Positions 21,359 through 30,496 of a stretch of DNA of 64,000 nt are shown here, piece after piece. Origin of the DNA: Melastoma dodecandrum (lineage: Eukaryota; Streptophyta; Magnoliopsida; Myrtales; Melastomataceae); contig JARUPY010000398.1 in the NCBI GenBank assembly GCA_029817715.1, positions 3,564,001 through 3,628,000 of the forward strand, read 5' to 3'. Within the stretch, counting starts at the first letter, position 1; each line of letters starts with the position of its first letter. The notes below the pieces were generated by a model that was given only the letters and a program-made list of their open reading frames with translations, made no database searches and was not told where the DNA came from. The position numbers and the translations under genes were made by a program.

Positions 21359-22327
21359 GTGAGCGCAAGATGGGCCGTATATAAGCGGGGCCAAGGGGCA
21401 CGCAACCCGGTTTTCCCGAGGGCGCGAGCCTTCGAAATCGCCGTCGCCGCGGGCCTCGCGACGCTCGCGTTTTCGGCGCCCGTCGACGCTCAGCTGCAGC
21501 TTCCCGGCGCGGTCGGCGGTCAATCCGGGGCGAGCCCGCCGCGCGAGGCCGGCGTGGCGCCTACGCCCCATGCGCCGCCGCGCCCGACGCTGATCAAGCC
21601 GCCCGAGATCGACACGATCGCCGGCCAGGCGTTGAGACACGACGGCACGCGCGGGCAGATGACCTTCGACAAGCGCGGCACGGACCTCGTGCTGGGCAAG
21701 CTCGTCTTTTCGGGCGAGAAGCTCTCGCACCCCACGGAAAGCTGCAGCCTCGACGTGAAGCTCGATCCCCCTTTGGTGGCGCGCCCGCTGGGGCGTCCCG
21801 CCGGGGCCTTCCGGTATGACGTCCCGGTCGCGCTCTGCCCCTTCATCGTCGACGTGCTCGACGGCGCCGTCCTCGTCGCGCCGACGACGCCGCGCTGCGA
21901 GATCGCCTCGGCCGACTGTCGCATCGCGCCGAGCGGTCTGTGGGGCCCCGCCGCCGCGGACGTCTCGCCCGCCCGCACGAAGGACCTCGAGCACGACCGC
22001 GTGCGCCTCGAGACGACGATGCGCTCCAACTTCCGCGCCCTCGTCGCCAAGGCCGGCAAGGATCGGGCGGCGGTGAAAGCGATGGCGCGCGACCAGGCGG
22101 CCTTCTCGTCCGATCGCGAGATGACGTGCCGCGACTACGACAAGGAGAGCGAAATCGGCTTCTGCTCGACGCAGGTCACCGAGGCACGCGCGCTGGCGCT
22201 GATCGCCAAGTTCGGGCCGGAGGCGGAGAGGGAGGCGAAAGCGCACGCGAGGCCGCGCCTGAAGCCGGCGCCCGCGCCTGTACCGCAAGCCCCGCCGGCG
22301 GCTGCGCCGACGACCGGGGCGCAGTAA
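21359..22327 (+). CDS. Exported protein of unknown function, possibly LprI-like at the C-terminus
   Basis: About 322 residues from the GTG at 21359. Other in-frame starts are GTG 21350, TTG 21344 and ATG 21302, and none has a clear ribosome site. The hydrophobic stretch [20 protein letters not shown] with a cleavage-like site before QLQLPG suggests export. The mature part is Pro-rich, with a cysteine-containing domain ([19 protein letters not shown]...[11 protein letters not shown]). A second region, [28 protein letters not shown], recalls the Cys pattern of LprI/DUF1311 proteins. That similarity is weak. The 5' end overlaps the dnaK promoter on the other strand. Confidence 0.6.
   Translation: MSARWAVYKRGQGARNPVFPRARAFEIAVAAGLATLAFSAPVDAQLQLPGAVGGQSGASPPREAGVAPTPHAPPRPTLIKPPEIDTIAGQALRHDGTRGQMTFDKRGTDLVLGKLVFSGEKLSHPTESCSLDVKLDPPLVARPLGRPAGAFRYDVPVALCPFIVDVLDGAVLVAPTTPRCEIASADCRIAPSGLWGPAAADVSPARTKDLEHDRVRLETTMRSNFRALVAKAGKDRAAVKAMARDQAAFSSDREMTCRDYDKESEIGFCSTQVTEARALALIAKFGPEAEREAKAHARPRLKPAPAPVPQAPPAAAPTTGAQ
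21368..21395 (-). promoter_or_regulatory. RpoH (sigma-32) type promoter of dnaK
   Basis: Read on the - strand: CTTGGCC (21395-21389), 14 nt, then CCCATCT (21374-21368). This fits the sigma-32 consensus CTTGAAA - N11-16 - CCCATnT and lies about 120 bp upstream of the dnaK start. It overlaps the beginning of the oppositely oriented gene at 21359. Confidence 0.65.
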
Positions 22328-22333
22328 GCGCGC

Positions 22334-22990
22334 CTACTCGCCGATGGCCGCCATCGCGCGGATATAAGCCGGCCGCGCTTGGATGCGTGCCAGGAAATCC
22401 GTCAGCCTGGGGCGGCTCGCATCGAGGCCGCCGCGCAGGACCGCCATTTCCAGCGGGAAGCTCATCTGAATATCGGCGCCGGTGAACGTCGCCCCCGCGA
22501 ACCAGGGGCGCTCGGCCAACTCGCTTTCGAGGAAGTCGAGGATGCGCCGTAGGTTGGGGCCGACGAAGAGCGTATCGACCGGCTTCGTCACGGCCCGCAC
22601 GAGCGGGCGCACGACGAAGGGCGACCGCGAGACCATTGCGTGGAGGATCAGCGCGAGCAGCAGCTGCGGCATCATCGAGCCTTCCGCGAAATGCAGGAAG
22701 GTCGTGTAGGCGAGGTCCTCCGGCGTGCCGGCGGCCGGTTTCAGCCCACGGCCGCCGTCGTAGCGGACGAGCAGGTGATCGATGATCGCTCCGGACTCGA
22801 TCAGAACCGTCCCGTCGTCGACGACGACCGGCGCCTTTCCGAGCGGATGCACGGCCTCGAGGTCGCGCGGCGCCAGCATCGTCGCTTTGTTGCGGGCGTA
22901 GCGTTTGATCTCGTAGGGTCGGCCGAGTTCCTCCAGAAGCCAGACGATGCGCTGCGAGCGCGAACGCTCGAGATGGTGGACGACGATCAT
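22334..22990 (-). CDS. Glutathione S-transferase family protein
   Basis: A 218-residue protein with the N-terminal thioredoxin-like domain (MIVVHHLERSRSQRIVWLLEELG...YEIKRY) and the glutathione-binding PLGKAPVVVDDGTVLIESGAIIDHLL, in which ES is the gamma-glutamyl contact. The helical C-terminal domain with ADIQMSFPLE follows. The start at 22990 overlaps the stop of the DUF2721 gene by 4 nt, so both are co-translated. It is a cytosolic conjugation or reduction enzyme; the substrate is not predictable. Confidence 0.9.
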   Translation of the reverse strand: MIVVHHLERSRSQRIVWLLEELGRPYEIKRYARNKATMLAPRDLEAVHPLGKAPVVVDDGTVLIESGAIIDHLLVRYDGGRGLKPAAGTPEDLAYTTFLHFAEGSMMPQLLLALILHAMVSRSPFVVRPLVRAVTKPVDTLFVGPNLRRILDFLESELAERPWFAGATFTGADIQMSFPLEMAVLRGGLDASRPRLTDFLARIQARPAYIRAMAAIGE

Positions 22991-23448
22991 GGCAAGGATT
23001 CCGCCTTCTCGATCTTGCGGTTGACCTCGGCGCGGATGTGCCGGCTGGCGATCAGCACCTCGATCATGAACGAGCAGAGCGCGCCGATCGTGCAGCAGAC
23101 CGCGATCGCGAAGAGGTAGAAGAGCGGCTGCACCGTCTCCTTCGCGCGCAGAAGGCCGAAGAAGAGCACGAGGACGACGCCGGTCACGCAGGCGCCCGCG
23201 AACGCCGCGAGCACCACGGCGAGATCGAGCAGCCGCGAGCGCACGCGCAGCAGCGCGAGGCGCTTGCGGGCGATCGGGTCGTCGCACCCGGTCTCGGCCA
23301 CCGCCTTCACCTGGTCCGAGATGCGGGCAAGACGCGTCGTGAAGACGTTGAGCAGGCTGCCGACGGCGGTCAGCAGGAACGCCGGCGTCAGCGAGGACTG
23401 GATGACGCGGACGACGGCTTCCAGGCTCGTATGGTCGAATTCATCCAT
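22987..23448 (-). CDS. DUF2721 membrane protein
   Basis: A 153-residue protein with three to four hydrophobic helices (SLTPAFLLTAVGSLLNVFTTRL, LLDLAVVLAAFAGACVTGVVLVLFFGLL, YLFAIAVCCTIGALCSFMIEVLI). The arrangement, with RLARISDQV after the first helix, is characteristic of DUF2721. It is an inner-membrane protein with no known activity. It overlaps the GST gene by 4 nt. Confidence 0.85.
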   Translation of the reverse strand: MDEFDHTSLEAVVRVIQSSLTPAFLLTAVGSLLNVFTTRLARISDQVKAVAETGCDDPIARKRLALLRVRSRLLDLAVVLAAFAGACVTGVVLVLFFGLLRAKETVQPLFYLFAIAVCCTIGALCSFMIEVLIASRHIRAEVNRKIEKAESLP

Positions 23449-23467
23449 GGCCGGTCTGATGGGTGGA

Positions 23468-24193
23468 TCAGGGCGCGCTTGTCAACGCGGCAAGCCCATC
23501 GTCCCGCAAACGCGCGGCGAGTTGCGGCACGGTCTCGCTGGCCGGCCCGTAGATCGCGACGTCGAAGAGCCGCGCGTTGTCCGCCGGTTCCAGATTGAGC
23601 TCGCAGGTGAGCCGCCCGGCCCCGCGCGCGGCCGCGACATAGCCGGCGGCGGGGTAGACCGCGCCCGACGTGCCGATCGCGACGAAGAGGTCCGCGCTCC
23701 GCAGCGCCGCGGAGATTTCGTCGAGCCGGTGCGGCATCTCGCCGAACCACACGATGTTCGGCCTGAGGCCGCCGGCCCCGCCGCACGCCGGGCACGGCGT
23801 CTCGGTCGAGAGGTCGTCCGCCCAGGGTATGACGGCTCCGCAGGATTGGCAGCGGATGTGCGTATGCGAGCCGTGCATCGGGATCACGGTCGAACCGGCG
23901 CGCTGATGCAGGTCGTCGACGTTCTGCGTCACGAGCGTCAGCCGGTCCCCGCGCGCGGCGAGGTCGCGCTCGAGCGCGGCGAGCGCGTGGTGGGCGGGGT
24001 TCGGCTGCGCGGCGCGCGCGGCCTGCCGACGCCAGTTGTAGAAGCGGTGGACGAGCGCGGGGTCGCGGGCGAAGGCCTGCGGCGTCGCGAGCGCCATGGG
24101 ATTGTGGTTCTCCCACAGGCCGCCGGGATCGCGGAACGTCTTAAGGCCGCTCTCGGCGGAGACACCGGCGCCGGTCAGGATGAAGACGTGCAT
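23468..24193 (-). CDS. cobB: Class III sirtuin, NAD-dependent protein deacylase
   Basis: A 241-residue Sir2 protein. Visible elements are the NAD loop LTGAGVSAESGLKTFRD, TQNVDDLHQRAG, the catalytic His in MHGSH, a zinc site with CQSC and CPAC, and IGTSGAVYPAAG. Residues FYNWRR give the Tyr-x-x-Arg pair that in E. coli CobB and human SIRT5 recognises acidic acyl groups. Desuccinylase activity is therefore likely alongside deacetylation. It probably controls acyl-CoA-linked modification of metabolic enzymes. Confidence 0.93.
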   Translation of the reverse strand: MHVFILTGAGVSAESGLKTFRDPGGLWENHNPMALATPQAFARDPALVHRFYNWRRQAARAAQPNPAHHALAALERDLAARGDRLTLVTQNVDDLHQRAGSTVIPMHGSHTHIRCQSCGAVIPWADDLSTETPCPACGGAGGLRPNIVWFGEMPHRLDEISAALRSADLFVAIGTSGAVYPAAGYVAAARGAGRLTCELNLEPADNARLFDVAIYGPASETVPQLAARLRDDGLAALTSAP

Positions 24194-24277
24194 GGCGCGT
24201 TCTATCCCGCGTCGTTCGCGGCGGCCAATGGAGGGGGCGCGCGGGACGCCCTATGTGAGGCGCGCGAAAGGAGCACG

Positions 24278-25054
24278 ATGCCGATGGCCTCCCACGTCCA
24301 TCAATTCCTCTGCCTCAAGGACAATTACGGGGTTCTCCTGCACGACCCCGAGACGCGACGCACCGCCGCGATTGACGCGCCGGAGGCCAAGCCCATCCTT
24401 GCGGCGCTGGAGGCGACCGGCTGGGAGCTGACCGACGTGCTTGTGACCCATCATCATGCGGACCACACGCAGGGCTTGCCCGAGCTGAAGGCCGCCTACC
24501 CCGATGTGCGGGTGGTCGGGCCCGCCAAGGAGGCGGAGAAGATCGGGGGCCTCGACGTCGCGGTCGGGGAGGACGATTATGTCATGGTCGGCGCGCTGAA
24601 GGCCCGCGTGATCGAGGTGCCGGGCCATACGCTGGGGCATATCGCGTATTATTTCGCCGAGGACGAGCTGCTGTTTGCCGGCGACACCCTTTTTGCGCTG
24701 GGCTGCGGCCGGCCGTTCGAAGCGCCGGCGCCCACGCTCCACCATTCGCTGATGAAGCTCGCCCGCCTGCCCGGCTCGACGCAGGTGTATTGCGGGCACG
24801 AGTATACGGGCTCGAACGCCAAGTTCGCCCTCTCGGTCGATCCCGACAACGACCTCCTCGAAGAGCGCGCCGCCGAGATCGAGACGCTGCGTGCCGCCGG
24901 CGAGTTCACGCTGCCGACGACGATCGCCATCGAGCGCGCCACCAACCCGTTCCTGCGGTCCGGGGAACCGGAGCTGAAGGCCGCGCTCGGCATGCCCGAG
25001 GCCGACGAGGTCGACGTTTTCACCGAACTGCGGGAGCGCAAGAACCGGAGCTGA
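24278..25054 (+). CDS. gloB: Hydroxyacylglutathione hydrolase (glyoxalase II)
   Basis: A 258-residue metallo-beta-lactamase-fold enzyme that hydrolyses S-lactoylglutathione to lactate and glutathione, the second step of methylglyoxal detoxification. The metal motif is H58-x-H60-x-D62-H63 (THHHADHTQG). Further ligands lie in VPGHTLGH, FAGDTLFALGCGRPFE and CGHEY, and HAGH-type C-terminal residues are present. The ATG at 24278 has AAAGGAG 5 nt upstream. A long frame reading upstream is not coding. Confidence 0.95.
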   Translation: MPMASHVHQFLCLKDNYGVLLHDPETRRTAAIDAPEAKPILAALEATGWELTDVLVTHHHADHTQGLPELKAAYPDVRVVGPAKEAEKIGGLDVAVGEDDYVMVGALKARVIEVPGHTLGHIAYYFAEDELLFAGDTLFALGCGRPFEAPAPTLHHSLMKLARLPGSTQVYCGHEYTGSNAKFALSVDPDNDLLEERAAEIETLRAAGEFTLPTTIAIERATNPFLRSGEPELKAALGMPEADEVDVFTELRERKNRS

Positions 25055-25068
25055 AGCGCGCCCGTCGT

Positions 25069-25210
25069 CGTCATCCCGGCCGGAGCGCAGCGGAGGGCCG
25101 GGACCCATGCTCGCCCTAGCTACCGTCGTGTCCCCGGCATCGCTGTGCCCAGTTTGGCCACTCCGAGCGCCTGGGTTCCGGGCTCTCGCTCCGCTCGCCC
25201 CGGAATGACG
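25069..25210. repeat. REP-like inverted repeat pair at a convergent gene junction
   Basis: One arm at 25069-25106 begins CGTCATCCCGGCC. The other, at 25174-25210, is an imperfect reverse complement ending CCCCGGAATGACG. The second arm is almost identical to 31317-31353. It lies between the stops of gloB and glmM, which face each other. REP-type palindromes are typically scattered in such places. Confidence 0.75.
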
Positions 25211-25216
25211 TCGAGA

Positions 25217-26557
25217 TCACGCCGCCTTGCGCAGCGCCTCGCAGACGTCGTCGACCACCTGCTCCACGAGGTCCTGATCGTCGCCCTCGGCCATCACGCG
25301 GACGACGGGCTCGGTGCCCGAAGGGCGGATGACGAGGCGCCCGCCGGCCCCGAGGCGCGCGCGCCCGGCTTCCGCGGCGGCGGCGACGGTCTCCTCCGGC
25401 AGTTTGCGGCCGGCCTCGAAGCGCACGTTCTTTAGGATCTGCGGCACCGGCTCGAAGCGCCGGCAGACTTCCGACACCGGCCGGCCGCGCCGGCGCACGA
25501 GCGCGAGCACCTGCAGGGCCGCGACGAGGCCGTCGCCCGTCGTCACATAGTCCGAGAGGATGATGTGGCCCGATTGCTCGCCGCCGAGATTGTAGCCGTG
25601 CTGGCGCATATACTCGAGCACGTAACGGTCGCCCACCGCGGTACGCGCCAGCGAGAGGCCGAGCGAGGCGAGGTAGCGCTCGAGCCCGAGGTTCGACATC
25701 AGCGTCGCGACGATGCCCGGCTGCTTCAGCCGCCCGTCCTCGTTCCAATATTCGGCGACGGCCGCCATCATCTGGTCGCCGTCGACGACATGGCCGCGCT
25801 CGTCGACGATCAGAACGCGGTCGGCATCGCCATCGAGCGCGATCCCGATGTCGGCGCGCATCTCGCGGACCTTGGCGACGAGCGCTTCCGGTGCCGTCGA
25901 GCCGACGCGCCGGTTGATGTTGAAGCCGTCCGGCTCGCAGCCGATCGAGAAGACCTCGGCGCCGAGCTCCCACAGCGCTTCCGGCGCGACCTTGTAGGCG
26001 GCGCCGTTCGCGCAATCGACGACGATGCGCAGCCCGTCGAGCGAGAGATTGCGCGGCAGGGTCATCTTCGCGAACTCGATGTAGCGCGCGATCGCGTCGT
26101 CGACGCGCTTGGCGCGCCCGAGCGCGTCCGGCTTCGAGAGCTTGATCGGCAATTCGCCGTCGATCAAGCGCTCGATCTTCGTCTCGATCTCGTCGGAGAG
26201 CTTGTAGCCGTCCGGCCCGAAGAGCTTGATGCCGTTGTCCTCGTACGGATTGTGCGAGGCCGAGATCATGATGCCGACGTCGGCACGCATCGAGCGCGTC
26301 AGCATGGCGACGGCGGGCGTCGGCATCGGGCCAAGCAGCAGCACGTCCATGCCCACCGAGGTGAACCCCGCCTGCATCGCGCTCTCGATCATGTAGCCGG
26401 AAAGTCGCGTGTCCTTGCCGATGACGACGCGATGGCGATGATCGCCGCGCTGGAACAGGATGCCCGTCGCCTGCGCGACCTTCATGGCGAGGTCGGGCGT
26501 GATGACGCCGTTCGCCTTGCCGCGGATGCCGTCCGTGCCGAAGTGCTTGCGTGCCAT
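25217..26557 (-). CDS. glmM: Phosphoglucosamine mutase
   Basis: A 446-residue enzyme converting glucosamine-6-phosphate to glucosamine-1-phosphate for UDP-GlcNAc, and so for peptidoglycan and lipopolysaccharide. [16 protein letters not shown] is the family start, which sets 26557. The phosphoserine is S101 in [13 protein letters not shown]. The metal loop DGDADR, the sugar loop GGEQSGH and the phosphate loop [11 protein letters not shown] are intact. No ftsH or folP gene lies next to it, unlike in many bacteria. Confidence 0.97.
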   Translation of the reverse strand: MARKHFGTDGIRGKANGVITPDLAMKVAQATGILFQRGDHRHRVVIGKDTRLSGYMIESAMQAGFTSVGMDVLLLGPMPTPAVAMLTRSMRADVGIMISASHNPYEDNGIKLFGPDGYKLSDEIETKIERLIDGELPIKLSKPDALGRAKRVDDAIARYIEFAKMTLPRNLSLDGLRIVVDCANGAAYKVAPEALWELGAEVFSIGCEPDGFNINRRVGSTAPEALVAKVREMRADIGIALDGDADRVLIVDERGHVVDGDQMMAAVAEYWNEDGRLKQPGIVATLMSNLGLERYLASLGLSLARTAVGDRYVLEYMRQHGYNLGGEQSGHIILSDYVTTGDGLVAALQVLALVRRRGRPVSEVCRRFEPVPQILKNVRFEAGRKLPEETVAAAAEAGRARLGAGGRLVIRPSGTEPVVRVMAEGDDQDLVEQVVDDVCEALRKAA

Positions 26558-26751
26558 GACCCGCTCTTTAGCCGTCCGGACGCCAAAATACCACGCGGGC
26601 TTCCGCGGGCGGAGCCCAGCTGGCGGCATGGTTGACAGGTCACACCTCGCCGCAAGCGGACGGCCGGCCGCGTCCGGCGGTTGCCGGGTCCCGCACCCCA
26701 CGCTAAGGGGGCGACGGCTTTGCGCCGTCACCACCCCGTTGAGGAGGCCTC

Positions 26752-27621
26752 ATGGATCGCCGCACCTTCCTCGCCTCCGTCGCCGCGACGGCCACTGTCG
26801 GCCTCGCGCGGCCCACATGGGCCAACGTGCCCGTCCCGTATTCGTGGGACGAGACGCCGCCGATGGAATCGCAGGCGAAGTTCATCGCCTGGGCGGAAAA
26901 GAACCGCGGCGAAGATCCGAAATATCTCGCCGAACGCTTCGAGCGCTTCCGCCATCTCGTCGGCAACCGCGACGTGACGGACGACAAGGACAAGCGCGCC
27001 TTCCTGATGACGCCGCGCGAATCCTTCGTGCTGAAGCAGAACCTCGATCGCGCCTACGACCACGCGTTCCTCGACATCGGCTTCGGCGTCACGATCTCGG
27101 GCCCGCATATCGTCGGGCGGATGACGCAGGTGATCGACGTCAAGAAGGGCGACAAGGTGCTCGAGATCGGCACCGGCTCGGGCTACCAGTCGGCCTATCT
27201 CGCGAACCTGACCGATAAGGTCTGGACGATCGAGATCATCAAGCCGCTTGCCGAGCGCACCGCCGCGATCCGCGACGACCTGATCAAGAAGGGCTACTCG
27301 GAATACAAGGCGATCAACTGGAAGAACGCCGACGGCTATTACGGCTGGGAGGACGCGGGCCCGTTCGACGAGATCATCGTGACCTGCGGCATCGATCACG
27401 TGCCGCCGCCGCTCCTGCAGCAGCTGAAGGACGGCGGCGTGATGGTGATCCCCGTCGGGCCGCCCGGCGCGCAGCGCGTGCTGAAGATCACCAAGGAGAA
27501 GGCCGCCGACGGCCAGATCACCGTGGCGCGCTCGGACATCTACAACGGGCGCATCGTGCCCTTCGTGCCCTTCACCAAGCTCGCCGACGACGGCAAGATC
27601 GAGGGCACGCACAACAAGTGA
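26752..27621 (+). CDS. PCMT-family SAM methyltransferase with a twin-arginine-like signal
   Basis: A 289-residue protein. Residues 1-24 (MDRRTFLASVAATATVGLAR then PTWA) look like a Tat signal: RRTFL, a hydrophobic Ala-rich core and an AxA-like site. The rest resembles protein-L-isoaspartate O-methyltransferases: VGRMTQVIDVKKGDKVLEIGTGSGYQSAYLA is the SAM motif I region, then IEIIKPLAERT, FDEIIVTCGIDHVPPPLLQQLKDGGVMVIPVG. GAGGAGG precedes the ATG. An exported SAM-dependent enzyme is unexpected because SAM is cytosolic. Either the leader is not cleaved or the enzyme folds with bound cofactor before export. Confidence 0.82.
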   Translation: MDRRTFLASVAATATVGLARPTWANVPVPYSWDETPPMESQAKFIAWAEKNRGEDPKYLAERFERFRHLVGNRDVTDDKDKRAFLMTPRESFVLKQNLDRAYDHAFLDIGFGVTISGPHIVGRMTQVIDVKKGDKVLEIGTGSGYQSAYLANLTDKVWTIEIIKPLAERTAAIRDDLIKKGYSEYKAINWKNADGYYGWEDAGPFDEIIVTCGIDHVPPPLLQQLKDGGVMVIPVGPPGAQRVLKITKEKAADGQITVARSDIYNGRIVPFVPFTKLADDGKIEGTHNK

Positions 27622-27636
27622 CGCGCCGCGAGCGCT

Positions 27637-27691
27637 CCTTCTCCCGCTCGCGGGAGAAGGTGGCCCCGGCGCAGCCGGGGTCGGATGAGGG
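27637..27691. repeat. REP-like palindromic element, copy A
   Basis: CCTTCTCCCG-CTCG-CGGGAGAAGG forms a perfect 10-bp stem, followed by a GCCCCGGCGCAGCCGGGG-like second hairpin and GTCGGATGAGG. This layout is common among dispersed intergenic repeats of alphaproteobacteria. It follows the PCMT gene stop. Confidence 0.75.
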
Positions 27692-27762
27692 GGCTTGCCG
27701 TGTCGTCGATCTCTAGATTCATGGCGGCGACAGCCCGCATCCGTCACCGCTTCGCGGCGCGA

Positions 27763-27786
27763 CCTTCTCCCGCAAGCGGGAGAAGG
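27763..27786. repeat. REP-like palindromic element, copy B
   Basis: CCTTCTCCCG-CAAG-CGGGAGAAGG has the same 10-bp stem as copy A with a different loop. Its right arm runs directly into AAGGGGAG, which serves as the ribosome-binding site of the gene at 27798. Confidence 0.75.
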
Positions 27787-27797
27787 GGAGACGCGCG

Positions 27798-30443
27798 ATG
27801 ATCGGGACCCGTCCCACGACCCTCGTCTATCTCGCCGTCGGCCTCGTCGCGGGCAGCGTCATCGCGCTGCAGATCGCGATCATGCGCATCTTCCAGATCG
27901 GCTCGTGGGCGCATTTCGGCTCGCTCGTCGTGTCGCTGGCGATGCTCGGCTTCGGCCTGACCTCGGCCGTGATGTGCGTCGGCAAGGGCTGGTTCGAGCG
28001 CCATTGGCGCGGTGTCGCATCCGCCTCGCTGCTGCTCTTCGGCCCACTCGCGGTCGGCGCGAACCTCGCGGCGCAGCAGCTGCCGTTCAACGCGATCTTC
28101 CTCGTCTCGGACCCCGTCCAGAAATGGCGGCTGTTCGACAATTTCGTCCTTTATCTGCTGCCCTTCCTCGCCGGCGCGAACTTCCTCGGCACGGTGTTTT
28201 TGCGCGCGAAAGAGGGCTTCAACCGCGTCTACTTCGCCGATCTCGCGGGGTCCGGCCTATGCGGCCTCGTCGTCCTCGGGGCGATGTACGTGGTGTGGCC
28301 GCAAGATCTCATCGTCGCGCCGCTCGCCCTCTGGGCGCTTGGCAGCTTGCTCTGGTTCGCCGGAACGGGCGCGCCGCGCACCGGCATCGCCTTCGCCGTC
28401 GTGGCGGCGCTCACGATCATCGCGCATTTCGCGGTGCCCGAGACCTTCGGCCTCACCAAACTCGCGGTCTCCGACTATAAGGGCGTCGCCTATGCCCGCA
28501 AATTTCCGGACGCGCGGCGCGTCTATGCGCGCGACACGCCGTTCGGCTTCTTGGAGGTCTATTCCTCCTCCTATCTGCACTTCGCGCCCGGACTTTCCGA
28601 CAACGCCGCCTTCAACCTGAAGACGATGCCGAAGAACGCCTATCTCGGTCTCTACATCGATGGGGAGGGCCCGCTCGGCATCATCAAGGACCTGCCGGCG
28701 GACCAGACGGATTACTTCCGCTACCTGCCGATGTTCTATCCGTTCACGATCAAGCAGAACCCGTCGACCTTCGTGGTGCAGTTCGGCGGCGGGTTGTCGA
28801 CGACGGTGGCGCTGCACGCCTCGCGGCGTGTGACGGTGGCGGAAGGCAATCCCGCCATCCTCAACGCCTTCCGCACGGACCCGACGCTGAAGGCGTTTAC
28901 CGGCGACATCCTGCGCAAGCCCAACCTGGACGTGATCGGCTACGAGGGGCGTCTCTACCTCGCCGGTACGGCGAACCGTTACGACGTCATCGACCTCAGC
29001 CTCGCCGATTCCGCCGGCCTCTCGGCGCCGGGCGGCTTCGCCATCGTGGAGAAATACGGCTACACGCGCCAGGCGATGGAAACCTACATGCGGGCGCTGA
29101 AGCCCGGCGGGATCCTGTCGGTGACGCTGTGGAACAAGGAGGAGCCGCCGAAAAGCGTCCTGAAGCTTTACGCGACGCTCGGCGCCGCGGCCCGCGCGCA
29201 CGATCCCCAGACGCTCGCGCGCTCCTTCTTCGTCGTCTCGAGTTACCTGTCGACCGCCACCGTTCTCTACAAGCAAGGCGGCTTTACCGCCGACGAGATC
29301 GCGATCCTCCGCAAGCATACGTCCGCGATGTCCTTCGACGAGATCTACTATCCCGGGATGCCCGCGCCCAGAACGGATGCCGCCAAAACGGATGCGGCCA
29401 AGATCTTCACGGACTATACGGCGCAACTGTTCGGCGCCCAACAGAAGCCCGGCGCCGCACCCGCGCCGGGGGGCGAGGACGCCGAGCCGCCGGTCGGCGA
29501 CGCGTCCGACGCGGCCCCGAGCGTGCTGCCGGCGACAAGCCTCGGGCGCATCGCCTGGCAGTCGATCGTCGACGGCGATTGGGACGAGGTCTCGAAGGCC
29601 TACGTCTTCGACGTTCGTCCGCTCACAAACGATCGTCCCTATTTCGCCGCCTACATCAAACCGAAGGATCTGACGAAGATCACCGACCGGCTCGAGCTCG
29701 TGCAGGACGAATGGGGTTACCTGCTGCTTTGGGCGACGCTCTTCATCGCAATGGCGACGGCCTCGACGCTCATCGTGATCCCCGTCGTCTTCGGCTGGCG
29801 CGCCGCCTTCGCGCATGCGCCCGGCAAGCTCCGCACGATCGTCTACTTCGCCTGTCTCGGCCTCGGCTACATCATGGTCGAGGTCGGCATGATCGCCGAA
29901 TTCGTGCTTGCGCTTTCCAATGCGACGATCTCGGCCTCGATCATGATCACCGGCATGCTGGTCTTCTCCGGCCTCGGCAGCTTCGTGTCGGAGCGCATTC
30001 TTCCGCGCGCCCGCGAGGCCATGCCCGTCGTCTTCGTCGGCATCGCCGCTCTGCTCGTGCTCTACGGCCTCTTTCTCCACGTCCCGCTCGAGCGCATCGG
30101 CACCTATCCTTACGCGCTGCGCCTCGTCCTCTCGTTCCTGCTCGTGTTCCCGCCCGCGTTCCTCATGGGCTTTCCGATGCCGACCGCGATGGCGACGCTG
30201 GCGCGGCTGAGGAAGGAGACGATGTTTCTTTGGGCTTGGGGCATCAACGGCTGTTTCTCGGTCGTCGGCGCGGCTTTGGTGCCGATCGTCTCGACGGCGT
30301 TCGGCCTGTCCAGCGTGCTCTTCGTCGGCGCGGCGGCTTACACGCTCGCGATCCCGGCTTTCTTCGCCGTGCTGCTGCCGGCCCACGAGACGCGCGAGCG
30401 TTTCGCATCGGACGTCGCGTCCGCGGGGTTCGCGGGGGAATAG
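27798..30443 (+). CDS. Spermidine-synthase-like integral membrane protein
   Basis: An 881-residue protein. Hydrophobic helices fill residues 1-220. A soluble central part carries a Rossmann-like SAM/polyamine-synthase signature (FVVQFGGGLSTTVALHASRRVTVAEGNP, then YDVIDLSLADS and a KPGGILSVTLWN strand). The last 250 residues hold about six more helices. Proteins of this layout are annotated as spermine/spermidine synthase-like transporters; no substrate is established. The ATG follows AAGGGGAG, which overlaps a REP element. The preceding gene also encodes a SAM-fold protein, so the pair may be linked. Confidence 0.72.
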   Translation: MIGTRPTTLVYLAVGLVAGSVIALQIAIMRIFQIGSWAHFGSLVVSLAMLGFGLTSAVMCVGKGWFERHWRGVASASLLLFGPLAVGANLAAQQLPFNAIFLVSDPVQKWRLFDNFVLYLLPFLAGANFLGTVFLRAKEGFNRVYFADLAGSGLCGLVVLGAMYVVWPQDLIVAPLALWALGSLLWFAGTGAPRTGIAFAVVAALTIIAHFAVPETFGLTKLAVSDYKGVAYARKFPDARRVYARDTPFGFLEVYSSSYLHFAPGLSDNAAFNLKTMPKNAYLGLYIDGEGPLGIIKDLPADQTDYFRYLPMFYPFTIKQNPSTFVVQFGGGLSTTVALHASRRVTVAEGNPAILNAFRTDPTLKAFTGDILRKPNLDVIGYEGRLYLAGTANRYDVIDLSLADSAGLSAPGGFAIVEKYGYTRQAMETYMRALKPGGILSVTLWNKEEPPKSVLKLYATLGAAARAHDPQTLARSFFVVSSYLSTATVLYKQGGFTADEIAILRKHTSAMSFDEIYYPGMPAPRTDAAKTDAAKIFTDYTAQLFGAQQKPGAAPAPGGEDAEPPVGDASDAAPSVLPATSLGRIAWQSIVDGDWDEVSKAYVFDVRPLTNDRPYFAAYIKPKDLTKITDRLELVQDEWGYLLLWATLFIAMATASTLIVIPVVFGWRAAFAHAPGKLRTIVYFACLGLGYIMVEVGMIAEFVLALSNATISASIMITGMLVFSGLGSFVSERILPRAREAMPVVFVGIAALLVLYGLFLHVPLERIGTYPYALRLVLSFLLVFPPAFLMGFPMPTAMATLARLRKETMFLWAWGINGCFSVVGAALVPIVSTAFGLSSVLFVGAAAYTLAIPAFFAVLLPAHETRERFASDVASAGFAGE

Positions 30444-30496
30444 GAACCGCTACGGCATGCCCGACGTTGCGGGACACCCCCGGAGACGCCGCGCCG

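Noticed and set aside
22334..23287. Longer start for the glutathione S-transferase
   Set aside because: The extension overlaps the DUF2721 coding sequence out of frame and precedes the conserved MIVVHHLERS start.
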